Positions 45,514 through 56,825 of a DNA stretch of 64,000 nt are shown piece by piece (the first letter of the stretch is position 1; each line of letters starts with the position of its first letter). The stretch spans positions 930,001-994,000 of the forward strand of contig WHVD01000012.1 of the NCBI GenBank assembly GCA_015178975.1, given 5' to 3'. This DNA is from Hysterangium stoloniferum (Eukaryota > Basidiomycota > Agaricomycetes > Hysterangiales > Hysterangiaceae). The notes under the pieces are model-generated. The model was not told the DNA's origin and searched no databases. It worked only from the letters and a program-made list of their open reading frames with translations. Position numbers and translations under genes: made by a program.

Positions 45514-48500
45514 GTGTTTCGAGCTCTAATAGATTCCGGCTCCACACACTGTTTTGTAGATACCACCTTTGCCACGAAACATAATCTGAAACTCCATTCT
45601 GTTCCCGCAATTTCCTTGCGTTTGTTTGACGGCACTAGCAATACGGCAATTACTCAAGCCTGCGACATGTCTATCCGGTTCCCTTGTGGAACATCCCAGA
45701 CGGTTACATTTTTCGTAACACAGTTGGACTCTAGCTGTTCGGCAGTTCTTGGATACAACTGGCTCACCCGATATAATCCGTTGATTGACTGGGTATTGGG
45801 CAGTATTACTTTCCGAACTCCCGACACTTCTGTTCCTCCTGCAGCGTCTATTCCGGCCAACGCCTTTTTGGCATCAACGGCATCTCCGGCTTCTATCGAA
45901 ACTTCCGAGCCCCCAAAAATCTCTCTCATCAACGCTTCGGCATTTGTTAGGGCGAGTAAACTGGATGGTTCACAATGTTTTTCGATCAGCTTAAAAGTTG
46001 ATGAAGCATCTGGACGTTTTGCGACTCCAGAATTATCCGAGCTAAAAGCCGATCTGGAAGGAGTTCCCGAAAAATACCATGATTTCGCGGACATTTTCAG
46101 TAAGCAAAAAGCTGACAGGCTTGCACCACATAGGCCCTACGACTTAAAAATCGATATTGAGCCCGGTTCAAACCCTCCATTAGGACCTATTTACCCATTA
46201 TCCCAATCGGAACTTTCGTCTATTCGGGAGTTCCTGGATGAACATTTGTCGATAGGTTTTATCCGCCCCTCAAAGTCTCCGTATGGAGCACCCGTCCTTT
46301 TTGTCCGTAAAAAGGATGGCTCCCTTCGACTCTGTGTCGATTTCAGAGGATTAAATTCCATCACACGGAAAGATAAGTATCCACTCCCACTGGTTACTGA
46401 CTTACTCGACGCCCCACGGAAAGCTCGAATTTACACCAAAATAGACCTCAAACACGCCTATCATTTGGTTCGAATTGCCGAGGGAGATGAATGGAAAACT
46501 GCTTTTCGGACTCGCTATGGATCTTTCGAATGGTTGGTTATGCCGTTCGGCCTTACCAACGCCCCTTCCGCTTTTCAACGTTTTGTTAATGATATATTTT
46601 CCGACATGCTTGACGTATGTGTTATAGTCTATTTGGACGACATTTTGGTATTTTCCGAGGATCCCGCTCTTCACGATGAACAGGTCCGTGAAGTCTTCCG
46701 AAGACTCTGTAAAAATGGTCTTTTCGCCAACGGTAAAAAATGTTATTTCGACATGGATTCTATTGAATACTTAGGTTTCATCATCGGCCCTGATGGTCTC
46801 CATATGGATGAAACCAAGGTTCAAGTTGTCCGTGACTGGCCCGAACCACGGAAGGTCAAGGACATTCAATCATTTTTAGGTTTCGCCAACTTTTACCGTC
46901 GTTTTATTCGGAACTACTCGGATATTACAGTACCGCTCACTCGTCTTACCCGTAAAACTCAACCATGGGTTTTTGACGACAAATGCCGCTCTGCCTTCCA
47001 GACTTTAAAAAATGCTTTCACTTCTGCCCCGATCCTTTCCCATTGGAAACCTGATTTTCCGATTATTGTGGAAACCGATGCTTCCGATTATGCAATTGCC
47101 GCGATTCTTTCCATTCAAGAGTCCGACGGTGAAATTCATCCGGTCGCATTTCTTTCTCGGACACTTTCAGTATCCGAACTCAATTACGACGTTCATGATA
47201 AGGAGCTTTTGGCAATTTTTGAAGCTTTCAAACATTGGCGCCATTATCTCGAAGGTTCAACAACTCCCGTTGACGTCGTTACCGATCACAAAAATCTCGA
47301 ATATTTTTCTACCACTAAACTTTTAACCCGCCGGCAGGCCCGTTGGTCTGAATTTCTTTCCGCTTTCAATATGATTATCCGTTTCCGACCCGGACGTCTT
47401 GGTGGAAAACCAGATGCCATGACTCGACGATGGGACGTCTATCCAAAAGAGGGGGAAAGTAACTACGCTGTTGTTAATCCACATAACCTGAAACTGGTTT
47501 TTACAACGCAACAACTTTCCGCATCTATCCGAGCAACTTCCCTTTACTATCCAATTATGCGTAGCATCATGATTATGGACATTGAGCAATCACATCAAGA
47601 TATCCTTTCCGCACTCACTTCCGACCCGGCCCTCAAGCCGCATTTAGACATTCCCGACAATCCCAACCAACCCCGATGGTACAAGACTCTCAAGGTTTTA
47701 TCCGTCTCGATGGACGTATCTACGTTCCAGATTCCAACAATCTCCGACTCCGCGTACTTCAGTATAAACACGATCATCCAATCTCCGGACATTACGGCAT
47801 CAACAATACTCTTGGTTTAATCCGTAGAGAATATACTTGGCCCAACCTCCGAGATTTCGTAACTCAGTTCTGTAAGTCATGCACCACCTGCTTACGCTCC
47901 AAAACCCAGAGGCATAAGCCGTACGGCCTTCTCAAGCAACTCCCGGTACCAGAAAAACCCTGGAATTCAATTTCCATGGATTTCATCGAACAACTCCCGA
48001 CTTCCGAAGGCTTTACATCCATTCTAGTCATTGTGGACCGATTCTCGAAACAAGGCATTTTCATACCCACTCATGATACAATCACGTCCTTACAATTAGC
48101 GGAACTTTTCATTATTCACGTATTTTCCAAACACGGAGTTCCATCTCACGTAACTTCCGATCGAGGCTCCAAGTTCGTCTCCCATTTCTTCCAGGCCCTC
48201 GGAAAAGCCCTCGACATGAAACTACACTTCACCTCGGGATATCACCCGGAAGGTGATGGACAAACGGAACGTGTTAATCAAACATTGGAACAATATCTCC
48301 GCATCTATTGTAATTACCAACAGGACAACTGGAAATCCCTTCTTCCGATCGCGGAATTCGCCTACAATAACTCTCCGAATGCAACCACCGGCATATCTCC
48401 CTTCTTTCGCCAATCAAGGCTATAATCCGAATCTCACAGTACATTCCGAACGATATTTGGCTTCTGTCCGTGCTCAAGAATTTATTACCGACCTCGACGA

Positions 48501-49059
48501 ATTACATCAAGAACTTCGGAAAGCTATTTCTTCCGCACAGGAACATTATCAACGTTCCGCGGACAAAAACAGGATCCCGCCTCCTAATTTTAAAGTTGGT
48601 GATCAGGTTTTTGTAAAAGCTCAATTCTTCCGTACTACCCGACCTTCTAAAAAACTCGCTGAGAAATTCTTAGGACCTTTCGAAATTATAGCACAAGCCG
48701 GCTCACTTTCATGGACTCTCCGTCTTCCCGACAGTATGCGAGCAGTCCACCCCGTTTTCCACGTTTCCATGTTAGAACCTTGTGTTCTTAACTCATTCCC
48801 GGAACGTATTCAACCTCCGTCCCCTCCAGTCATCATTGATGGAGAACCCGAATTCGAAGTTTCCGAAATTTTGGATTCTAAAATCGACAATCGCCGACGT
48901 ACTTGTAAATTGCTCTATTTAGTCAAATGGGCAGGTTATGAAGGTACCGACGAGGAAACTTCATGGATATTGGCCACGGAACTTGGACATGCTATGGAAA
49001 TTGTTACTGACTTCCACACGGCTTATCCAGGCAAACCCGGACCTTTATCATCACTCTAA
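45514..49059 (+). mobile_element. Pol of Gypsy B (protease, RT, RNase H, integrase, chromodomain; fossil)
   Basis: In order: protease FRALIDSGSTHCFVD at the start, reverse transcriptase with CVDFRGLNSITRKDKYPLPL and catalytic VIVYLDDILVFSEDP near 46630, RNase H with DASDYAIAAILSIQ and DVVTDHKNLEYFST near 47270, an integrase zinc finger and core (HDHPISGHYG, MDFIEQLPTSEGF, VTSDRGSKFVSHF) from 47770 to 48200, and a chromodomain (KLLYLVKWAGYEGTDEETSW) near 48915. It is broken in about two places. Confidence 0.9.
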
Positions 49060-49147
49060 TTTTTCTGTTCCTTTTCTGATCAACTTCTGACACTTCCGTT
49101 TTCACACTCGTTTTAGGTTTTGCAAGTCAAAAAAAAAATTATTAAAT

Positions 49148-50296
49148 CTATCTTAAAGTCTCTGACACCCCAAATCCACCTTCCGTCCCAACCTCCGGCT
49201 CTTCAGCAATTTCCGCACTTTGCACCATATCCTGTACCTCCTCATCTTCACTCTCCTCTTTTCCCGACCCCCATCTCCGCTCCACACACTCCGCCAATGG
49301 ATCGTTTGGCTGGTTTTTCGCCTTATCGGCAAATCGTTCAGATACCGCGATTACACCGATACTAACCATCATCTTCTCCAGGAAATCGTTTTGCCTCCGG
49401 AAATTCCGGACCAACGAACGGAAACCTTTCTCCTGGATATCATTATGGCGATCCATTGTATCCCGCATTTTCATAACTTCCGTCCCGATAAAAACCAACG
49501 CGTCGACGGTTTCCTTGAGAAGCTCAATGCCTGTACTATCTGTTTTCGACGCTTCAGTTTCCGTAGCCTTGGCCGCTCCTGAACTTCCCGCGTCGTTAGT
49601 TTTCGCAGTCTTCTCACCTTTCGGAACCCTTTTTGAGGCAAGGGTGCACGGAAGTTTGAGAACCGCGCAGGGATAGCAAGTTCCGCCCCATTTTACCTTC
49701 TGTTTCCAACACGTCATGTTCCGTATGGAACATCGATAACACGGAGTTTCGTGGACAATTTCCATCCGTTCCGGAGCCTTGACCTTTTGTTTCTGTTTCA
49801 AAAGATTAGTCAATTACCGACCTTTTGTAGATGCACTTACTTTAGGACTTGAAGGCCCAGCTTCTCCCTCTACTTCCACCTCCACGGCTTTTTGCTGTAC
49901 GCAACAGTTAATGGTTGGAACCACGGAAATCTATGGAATCGGACTCACCTTTCCTTCCCTTACCTCCTTACGTTTTTCCGCCGCCTCAGCTTCTTGTTGT
50001 TTCTTCACTTCTTCTTCCTTCAACCTCCGATCCTCCATCACTTTCCGCAACCTCGCCAACTCTTTTTCTTTTTCCACCTCCGCCCTCGCCCACTCCAATT
50101 CCCGCTTTTCCGCCTCCTCCGCATCCTTCAACTCCTGCATCAACGCTCTTTCCTCCTCTTCCTGTCGTCGCTTCAACTCCTCCATTTTCTGGCGTTTTTG
50201 TTGAAGTTCTGCGACCTTCGACATCTTTTGAAGTACGGATATTTCGGTATCTGAGTCTTCCGGGGTAGTGATGAACAACGGCCAACGAATCGACAT
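49148..50296 (-). CDS. Antisense cargo gene in Gypsy B: coiled-coil plus Cys-rich domain
   Basis: On the strand opposite to gag-pol, between the chromodomain and the 3' LTR. The first part (from 50296 to about 49955) starts MSIRWPLFITTPEDSD and continues with a Glu/Lys/Arg-rich heptad region (LQQKRQKMEELKRRQEEEER), a clear coiled coil. The second part (from about 49800 to 49148) has paired cysteines, CYRCSIRNMTC and CYPCAVLKLPC, suggesting a small metal-binding domain, then a Lys/Thr-rich linker and an acidic tail. Between them lie GTGAGT and GTAAGT donor-like and ACAG acceptor-like signals around a short open stretch near 49855-49908, as expected of a gene with two introns. The function is unknown. 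It is not Gag, Pol or a recognisable envelope. Confidence 0.6.
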
Positions 50297-50480
50297 ACAA
50301 GTTGTGGTTAAAGAAACAAAAACGTTAATTCGAATATTTGGAGGTTTTTATACTCAGAATAATAACCGAAACTCTCACCTCCATAATTGCGTAAATTTCA
50401 CGACACATAACAGTCAGCCGTCGCTTCAAACACTCAGTACCTAATCGCCTCTATGGGATTTTGGCCTAACAGGGGGGTAC

Positions 50481-51057
50481 TGTTACGACCCGTTCCCGGA
50501 TGTTTCAATATCCGACTTCCGGTCTCCCACTCCCGACTTCCAATCCCCGACTTCTGACTTTGACCTACGGAACATCATAGTTACCGTATCATCCGCGTTC
50601 TTCATTTGTTCCGCATTTGGTAATTTGTCCGTTGACAAGTATTCACTCGTTTGTTGTTGTATTCCCGTCTCGGAATATTGTCTTCCTAATATGTCTTATT
50701 GTATTTCCGTTTTAAGAATACTTCCGTTTCCATCTTATTATGGTCTCAGTTTGTAGTACAATAACGAGTAGACTTATATTAGTTTCCGCGAATTTGTACT
50801 TTACTTTAGATCTGATATCGACTTAGTTTCTTATTCCTCCTCCCGTCTTTCTGTACGCTCGATATTCGGAACTCTTCGGAACTCTGAATATCCATATCTT
50901 CCGTCGTTAGTTCACTTCCGAAATTAAGGACATTGAGCGTTTGCGTAGAGGCGCAGCACATAAGCTGAAGCCGACGTCCTGACCCTATCCACGAGTTTCC
51001 GACTTCCCGGTGACTTCCCGATAGTTCCGGAATAAGTTCCCGACACGGCACTTAACA
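50481..51057 (+). repeat. 3' LTR of Gypsy B
   Basis: 577 bp, aligned over its full length with 43533-44115. Differences are mainly CpG-type transitions and one 6-bp gap. Confidence 0.93.
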
Positions 51058-53137
51058 ACAGTCCACTGGCTTTCTCACCATATTGCAACAACAATAACAA
51101 CAACAGCACCAATTAGTTGAAGAAGTCCAAGAACAAAACAAGTTAAATTCAACTTCCCCACAATGCAATGGCCATGGTCTCTAGCAGTAATTCTGGTGCC
51201 TCTGTGACCAAGCCAAAAGGCAATTTAAGTGGCAAACTAGGTGCAAATGGTAAAATAGTAACTGCTGGGAAGAACAGTGTAAGGGCAATGATCTCTGCTT
51301 GTGGTGTGGCACTGCCAGTCACATAGCTAACAAGTGTCCTTTAAACAACAATACCAATGCTTGCACTGCTAATGCTGAAAAACCCTTGGAAATGGTGAAA
51401 CTGCCATTCAAGCCAACTGAAAAGTGTAAGCAATTCTTATTAGAATGATATAGGGATAGAGGAATCAGGGCACAAAATGGTAACCCTAGCAGACAAATAG
51501 ACCACCACAGACACAGACTGGTCACCAGAGGTGACCAAACTCAGATGATCACATGGTGGACAGAACCAAAGCCATGGATAAGGACTACTATACATAGATA
51601 AATGTAGGCACTTAGGGTTACAAACCACATATTCAACAACTCTTGGGCCCCTGTACAGGCTGAGGATGTAACAGCAGCTTTCCATCTCAATGCATCCACT
51701 CTTTTAGATCCTGATTCCCTTTTTGTTTCTTTGTCTTCAGCACTTATTCCCTCTAGTTTAAATCTTTGGTGGACTATGGTTCAATAAAACCCATTGTTTT
51801 ATTGACACTGATTTTGTAATCATCCCTAAGCTCAAGACTTGACCCAGTCCCCCCCCCGACTCTTCAATGGCACTATCAATAGTGTTATCACTCAGGTTTG
51901 TGATCTTGTGGTTACTTTCCTGGGTGGAACTCTTTAGCAAGTCACTGTCTATGTGGTACATTTGGATTTGAGTTGCACAGTCATCCTTGGATATCACTAG
52001 CCTGTCTGCTACACTCCATTGATTGACTCAGCATTGAGCCATCTCACCTTCTGGACCCCCACTGATTGACTTCCCCTTTCTTCAGTTTTAGCCAGGGCAG
52101 TGGCAGTTCCACTGGTCCCCCCTTTTACAATGGAACCTCCATCTATATCTTTGATTTCTGCTAATGTACTGTACATGTGCTAGCAAACTAGATGGATCCC
52201 AGACATTCTCCTTGAACATCTCTCAGCTCAGCATCTTTGTGAATATGACTACATCTTCAGGGCTACCACTGAGCTCAATTGCAGCCTGAAGAACCATGAA
52301 TTTATGGAGTTTTTCAGCAAGCAGCATGCTGACACTGTGGCTCCCCATAGGTCCTACAACTTCAATATTGATCTTGAGAATGGCATGGAACCTCCTCATA
52401 TTGATATTGACTCTCTTTTTCCATAAAAATTCACTTCCCTTAGAGTATGTATTCATCAATGAATGCCTTCATATCAACTTCATTCAGCCCTCCAGGCCAC
52501 CCTACAGTGCATCAATTCTATTTGTTAGGGAAAAAGATACCATATTACACCTTTGCATGGAGTGAGAGGATTCAACAAAGTCACTAAAAAGGACAGGTAC
52601 CCTCTTCCACTCATTACTGATCTACTCAATGCTGCTCAGAGAGCCTGCATTCTTATGTTATGCTTATCACTTGGTGCCAATCACCAATGGTGATGAGTGG
52701 AAGACCACTTTTTGAACATGTTTTGGTTTCTTTCAAATGGTTGGTTATGTCCCTTCAGCATTTTATGAATGACATCTTAGAGGACCTTCTCAATGTTTGT
52801 GTTATCATATACCTCAATGACATCCTTATTTACTTGGAGGACCCAGTGCAACATGAGAAACAGGTTCATGAAGTGGTGGAGTGTCTCCAGAAACATGGCC
52901 TTTTCATACATGGAGATAAGTATTATTGGATGTTGATCACATTGAATATCTAGGTTTCATCATGGGACTCAATGGCCTTACTATGGATGAAGAAAAAATC
53001 TAGACTATCTACAAATAGCTAGAACCCCATAAAGCAAAAAACATCCAGTCTTTCTTGGTTTCACCAACTTCTATCATTGTTTCATTCACAACTATTCAGA
53101 CATTATAGTACCCCTTACTCATCTTACTCACAAGGGG

Positions 53138-53347
53138 ATGCAGATGTTCTCACCTACCACAAAATTGACTGCTATCCACATTATCACCACCATCACTACA
53201 CAAAATGACTGGAAACTCAAACAAACAGATGTTGACACTGCATATCTCAACACACCTCTTCTGGAAGCAATCTACATGAGGCAACCAAAAAGACTTGAGG
53301 TTCCTGGAAAAGAGCACATGGTATGCTTGCTTAAACATGTGATATAT
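53138..53347 (+). mobile_element. Copia reverse-transcriptase patch inside the decayed Gypsy element (fossil)
   Basis: The stretch encodes MFSPTTKLTAIHIITTITTQ, then LKQTDVDTAYLN and IYMRQPKRLEVPGKEHMVC, which is typical Copia reverse transcriptase. Gypsy sequence lies on both sides (YSDIIVPLTHLTHK before, ANQCKKAFQ after). No LTR or target duplication is visible around it. Confidence 0.8.
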
Positions 53348-53831
53348 AAATTGAAACAAGCTGGTCTATGGAAATTTGCCAACCAATGTAAGAAAGCTTT
53401 CCAAATCCTCAAGGACACATTTGTATTGGCACCAGTACTAGCATCTTAGCAACCAGACCACCTAATTATCATGCATCTAACTATGCCCTAGCTGTGATTC
53501 TTACCCTTCATGGAGAATGGACCAGGCCCTGCAAGACCTCCACCACAGGCTCCAGCATCATGGTTGCATGGCTGCAACCTTTGAGCATGCTTTCATCTCA
53601 TCTCTCACAGTGTTCTGGGTGATCTTCAGCTTTTAGCAGATCCCCACCACTGTGAATCTTGCACAAGATGTGAGACCTGTGACCAGTGCATTTCTACAAA
53701 CATGTTAAAAAATAAAATACATTGTTTACTCACTTGTTGGTCCCCACTAACTCCCCAATTTCATCCACCTCATCTTTGTCCTCATCATCTTCATGTCTCA
53801 GCACTTCTGCTTACCCTAAAACCCTTTTCAG

Positions 53832-54077
53832 TCAAAATGTGGTGCACCAAAAATCACTTCCCTTTGACAGTCTTGCCAATGCTTTGGCCTTACCCTTCCC
53901 CTGACCCTTGGTGGCACTCACTTCCATTGCCATCTTCCTCTTTACTGCCAACACTGCCCTCTGCCCTTCCTCCTCTTGCACCTCCTTGGCAGTGGCCTTC
54001 CATTCCTCCCATTCATGTTTCTTTGCCTTGGCCTTCCAAAGATTTTCCTGAATTGCCTCAATAGACACCATTATCAC
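53832..54077 (-). other. Antisense coiled-coil-like frame in the decayed Gypsy element
   Basis: An 81-residue minus-strand frame begins MIMVSIEAIQENLWKAKAKK and is rich in Glu, Lys and Ala. It occupies the same relative place and strand as the coiled-coil part of the antisense gene of element B (49955-50296). Sequence similarity is weak by eye, so homology is an inference from position and composition. Confidence 0.35.
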
Positions 54078-54169
54078 TGGAGTTGACCTTGATGAGGGGC
54101 CATGATGGCATGATGGTAAAGGAATACAAGAGTTGATGGAATAAAAATTTCAAAAAAAAAATCGCATCT

Positions 54170-54732
54170 CGAGTGACTTCCCATGAGACACATCTGAAGG
54201 TCGGCCGTGGGACCTGGGGGGTGTTTGACGGTTGGTAATTTTTTTTTTTCTATAATTAATAATTGACTGGAATGGTTCCGTCCTTCCGCTGTCGAAAAAG
54301 AAATTATACCTTGTAGTCTTTCCCAGTGTGGTCCTTCATATATCCCTGGTCAGGTCAACAGAGGAACAATGTACCAAAGACCACGCCACAGAACGGAAAT
54401 AACAGACATGGTTATTGAGCTTTAATACAGCAGACTAGTTATATCATGCGTCCAGTATCCACACCAAGTATCGGGACTATGTTGGCAGCTGGCAAAGACC
54501 ACTCGCAGAATATCAGCCCCATACTGCTCCCAACCACTCGAAAATCTTAGTCTGTATGAGTCACATACAAGGTTATCCACCAAGAGCCTACTTCCGACAC
54601 ATGCAGTACTTTATGGAATTTATGAATTTTGTCGACAAGGAGCGCTTTTTGGATTGATAGGAAAGATCGGATTGGCTGGCTGATTCAATGAGCAGGAGAT
54701 CCGAGGGAGGTTCTATGGATGATGCTCTCGCT
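54170..54732. other. Spacer, nothing recognised
   Basis: Less repetitive sequence after the end of the decayed element, with short T and A tracts. No gene is recognised on the plus strand. Confidence 0.4.
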
Positions 54733-55047
54733 TTACACTGAGTGAAGGAAATCAATTAGAGTTTCGCCACAGGGTGATTCATATCCAATGCGCACCAATT
54801 CATCAACCCATATTATTATCTGTCTCTCAGAGAGTGTGATATGCTCATCACTCGACCTGCGGAGACATATTTCATGGTCAGCTTCATCGCAAGCCCATTT
54901 TTTATGTAGAATGTCGCGAAAATGGCGCCGCAGACGCCTCTCATGGGATACAGCTGGTGAGATTATTTCGTTGATCTCCTCGACACTAATATGTGCTTCC
55001 GCTTTGTCACGTCTCATACCGCTGAGCATGTTAGTGGTTGGTCGCAT
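54733..55047 (-). CDS. Hypothetical 104-residue protein
   Basis: The frame begins MRPTTNMLSGMRRDKAEAHI and ends ETLIDFLHSV. It is charged, lacks low complexity, and includes RRLRRHFRDILHKKWACDE and ITLSERQIIIWVDELVRIGY, which look helical. An in-frame stop lies shortly upstream, so the start is either this ATG or follows an unseen intron. No family is recognised. An overlapping antisense frame at 54788-55087 looks less protein-like. It may be a host gene or an exon of one. Confidence 0.35.
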   Translation of the reverse strand: MRPTTNMLSGMRRDKAEAHISVEEINEIISPAVSHERRLRRHFRDILHKKWACDEADHEICLRRSSDEHITLSERQIIIWVDELVRIGYESPCGETLIDFLHSV

Positions 55048-56467
55048 TGGAAGGCGTCAAGTGCGCTGCGTGCTCGCCACGCCTTAAGTATTGGGTTTTA
55101 AGTTCCAGCCTTGAGGCGTATGCTGTGCATGGCATATCATCTGACACCATTCTATAGAAGGCTAGATGCTATGCAGCTGTGTATGCGCTTGGGAACATTA
55201 ATCATCGGAATGGGCTCCACATATAATGTAACTTGAGAACTATAGAATGTGCATGAGTTTTTCCGACTAGCCAACACCATTCTTTCAACAAGTTTTCAGT
55301 GTAAGAGGCCATTGGGATGGGCTGCGCAACCTAGAAGATTAACGGCACAACTAATATTTAGTGTCATTGTTGTTAATTATTGCTGACACTCCTAGAACTA
55401 TTCATCGTTTTTTTTGTGGAGCTTTTAAATGAAAGGACATGCCCGGCATAACCGACCTGTCTGCCTTAGCTGGAGTTTAGAACCACTCGTCTTGCTTTGC
55501 GAGTGGTGAAATAGATATCTTTTTTTTTATGTATAATTATTAAAACGCTAACATTGCACAGCTGCGCTTGTCTTTTCTGAGAGCCAATTGAGCATTCTTA
55601 ACCCTGTTGAGGATGGAGAACTGCGTACTAAGAATCCGTCGCGTTTGGTATTTGTTACATTGCATCAGGATCAACTACAATGGGAATGATGGAAAGACAA
55701 AAGCTTGTGAGACATAACCTTTGTTTCAGATGCTCCTTTGTGCCACTTCATTGTTTCTATATAATATATAGACTACTCACAGCTCTTGTCTACACCCAAC
55801 GAACTTTGGGATCCTTAAAAATCTATAACCGAGTTAATATCGGTCAAGGATTTAACCAGGGTTTAGAATTCAACGAACTTTTAGATCCTCAAAAGATCCC
55901 TTACCAATTTTAACTCTTGTAACGATTCAATGGATAATTTTTGGAGTCATCGCATTGAAAATGCTGTGTGATGTCAATGGAAAATATAATATAACATGCC
56001 ACAGCATCAAATATTATCAAATTGCCAATTTTTATGAACCTTATGTTACAACGTACATAAAGCTGTATTGGGCTAATTTTGGCAGTCAGTCCATGAAGGC
56101 TATTAAATTTGGTTTGCCTGGTTCAACCGAAGCCCTTGCGGTCTTATTTTGCTTCTTCGGTGAAGTTTACACACAGCTTGGATATGTATAAATCCATCAA
56201 GTGGGTTCGGTACATATTTGTGATCACAAAGTTTCCAGTTTTGCTGAAAGACCCTGTCGATTCGGACGGGAACAAAATGTAACGGGAGCGAACTTGGTGG
56301 CGGACTTGGCACCGGGCGGGCTACCCGTTGTCTCAGAAGATAAGGGGTAAAAGAGAGGGTACTATAATTTTTCGATCATTACAGGTTTCAGCTCTATTAT
56401 TTGTTGTCGGGGGTTTACTCTACTATTACTATGCTTAGCATAAATAGGTCAACCACTAGTTACGATA
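55048..56467. other. Spacer with a MITE fragment
   Basis: No gene is recognised. Positions 55796-55915 (GAACTTTGGGATCCTTAAAA to AGATCCCTTACC) are a partial copy of the inner part of the fold-back element at 56468-56788. Confidence 0.45.
55796..55915. repeat. Partial copy of the fold-back MITE
   Basis: Shares the phrases GGATCCTTAAAA, ATAACCGAGTTAA and GGTTTAGAATYCAACGAACT with the centre of 56468-56788, in inverse order and orientation. Confidence 0.7.
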
Positions 56468-56788
56468 CACCGGGATAACCCCCTCTCCAAAAATATTTAG
56501 CATCCTTAGTAGAGCCTTATTTTATATAAACTCCAATAGTCATCCAGTGAATCCTTATATTAGATTCTAAACCCTGCAATCACATGTTAGATCCTTAACC
56601 GATTTTAACTCGGTTATGGATCTTTTAAGGATCCAAAAGTTCGTTGGATTCTAAACCCGCCAATCACATGTTGGATCCTTAACACTTTAAATCGGCTAAG
56701 GATCCAATGAGTGATTGGGGGAGTTTATATAAAATAAGCCTCTACTGAGGATCCTAAAAATTTTTTGGAGCAAGGGCTTTTCCCGGTG
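56468..56788. mobile_element. Fold-back MITE with about 70-bp inverted ends
   Basis: The left end CACCGGGATAACC... and the reverse complement of the right end CACCGGGAAAAGC... match imperfectly for about 70 bases, through a shared TTATTTTATATAAACTCC. ATA flanks both sides, possibly a 3-bp duplication. The centre has repeated GGATCCTTA palindromes. It has no coding capacity. Confidence 0.78.
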
Positions 56789-56825
56789 ATAGTCTTCTTC
56801 GAATTGTAGCCTGGTCCTACTCGGT

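Larger units (their letters stand above)
43533..51057 (+). mobile_element. Ty3/Gypsy element B, chromodomain type, with antisense cargo (broken)
   Basis: LTRs at 43533-44115 and 50481-51057 enclose gag, pol ending in a chromodomain, and a 1.4-kb 3' region with an antisense gene. A purine tract AGGGGGGTAC precedes the 3' LTR. The LTRs differ at about ten sites plus one 6-bp gap, which suggests a fairly recent insertion. The flanking pentamers do not match. The coding region is nearly whole, with about two breaks. It is related to element A in protein sequence and in an LTR core motif. Confidence 0.93.
51063..54150 (+). mobile_element. Heavily decayed Gypsy relative of A and B (fossil)
   Basis: Plus-strand pieces match the A/B family in order: a Gag zinc knuckle (CLWCGTASHIANKC, about 51297), a protease-upstream segment (HLNASTLLDPDSLFVSL), reverse transcriptase pieces (YCHLLMEYVFINECLHINFI-like region near 52440, and CVIIYLNDILIYLEDP near 52800), and an RNase H start (ANQCKKAFQILKDTFVLAPV, near 53385). 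No LTR is recognised at either end. It is much older than A or B and broken in many places. An A-rich tract near 54139-54160 may mark its end. Confidence 0.8.

Noticed and set aside
49779-50268. Plus-strand Ser/Phe/Pro-rich frames in the 3' part of Gypsy B
   Set aside because: They mirror the coiled-coil coding strand. The minus strand has the better amino-acid pattern and splice-like signals.
54139-54160. A-rich tract read as the 3' end of a LINE
   Set aside because: No LINE coding sequence or target duplication was found nearby. The tract is short and lies at the end of a decayed Gypsy element.
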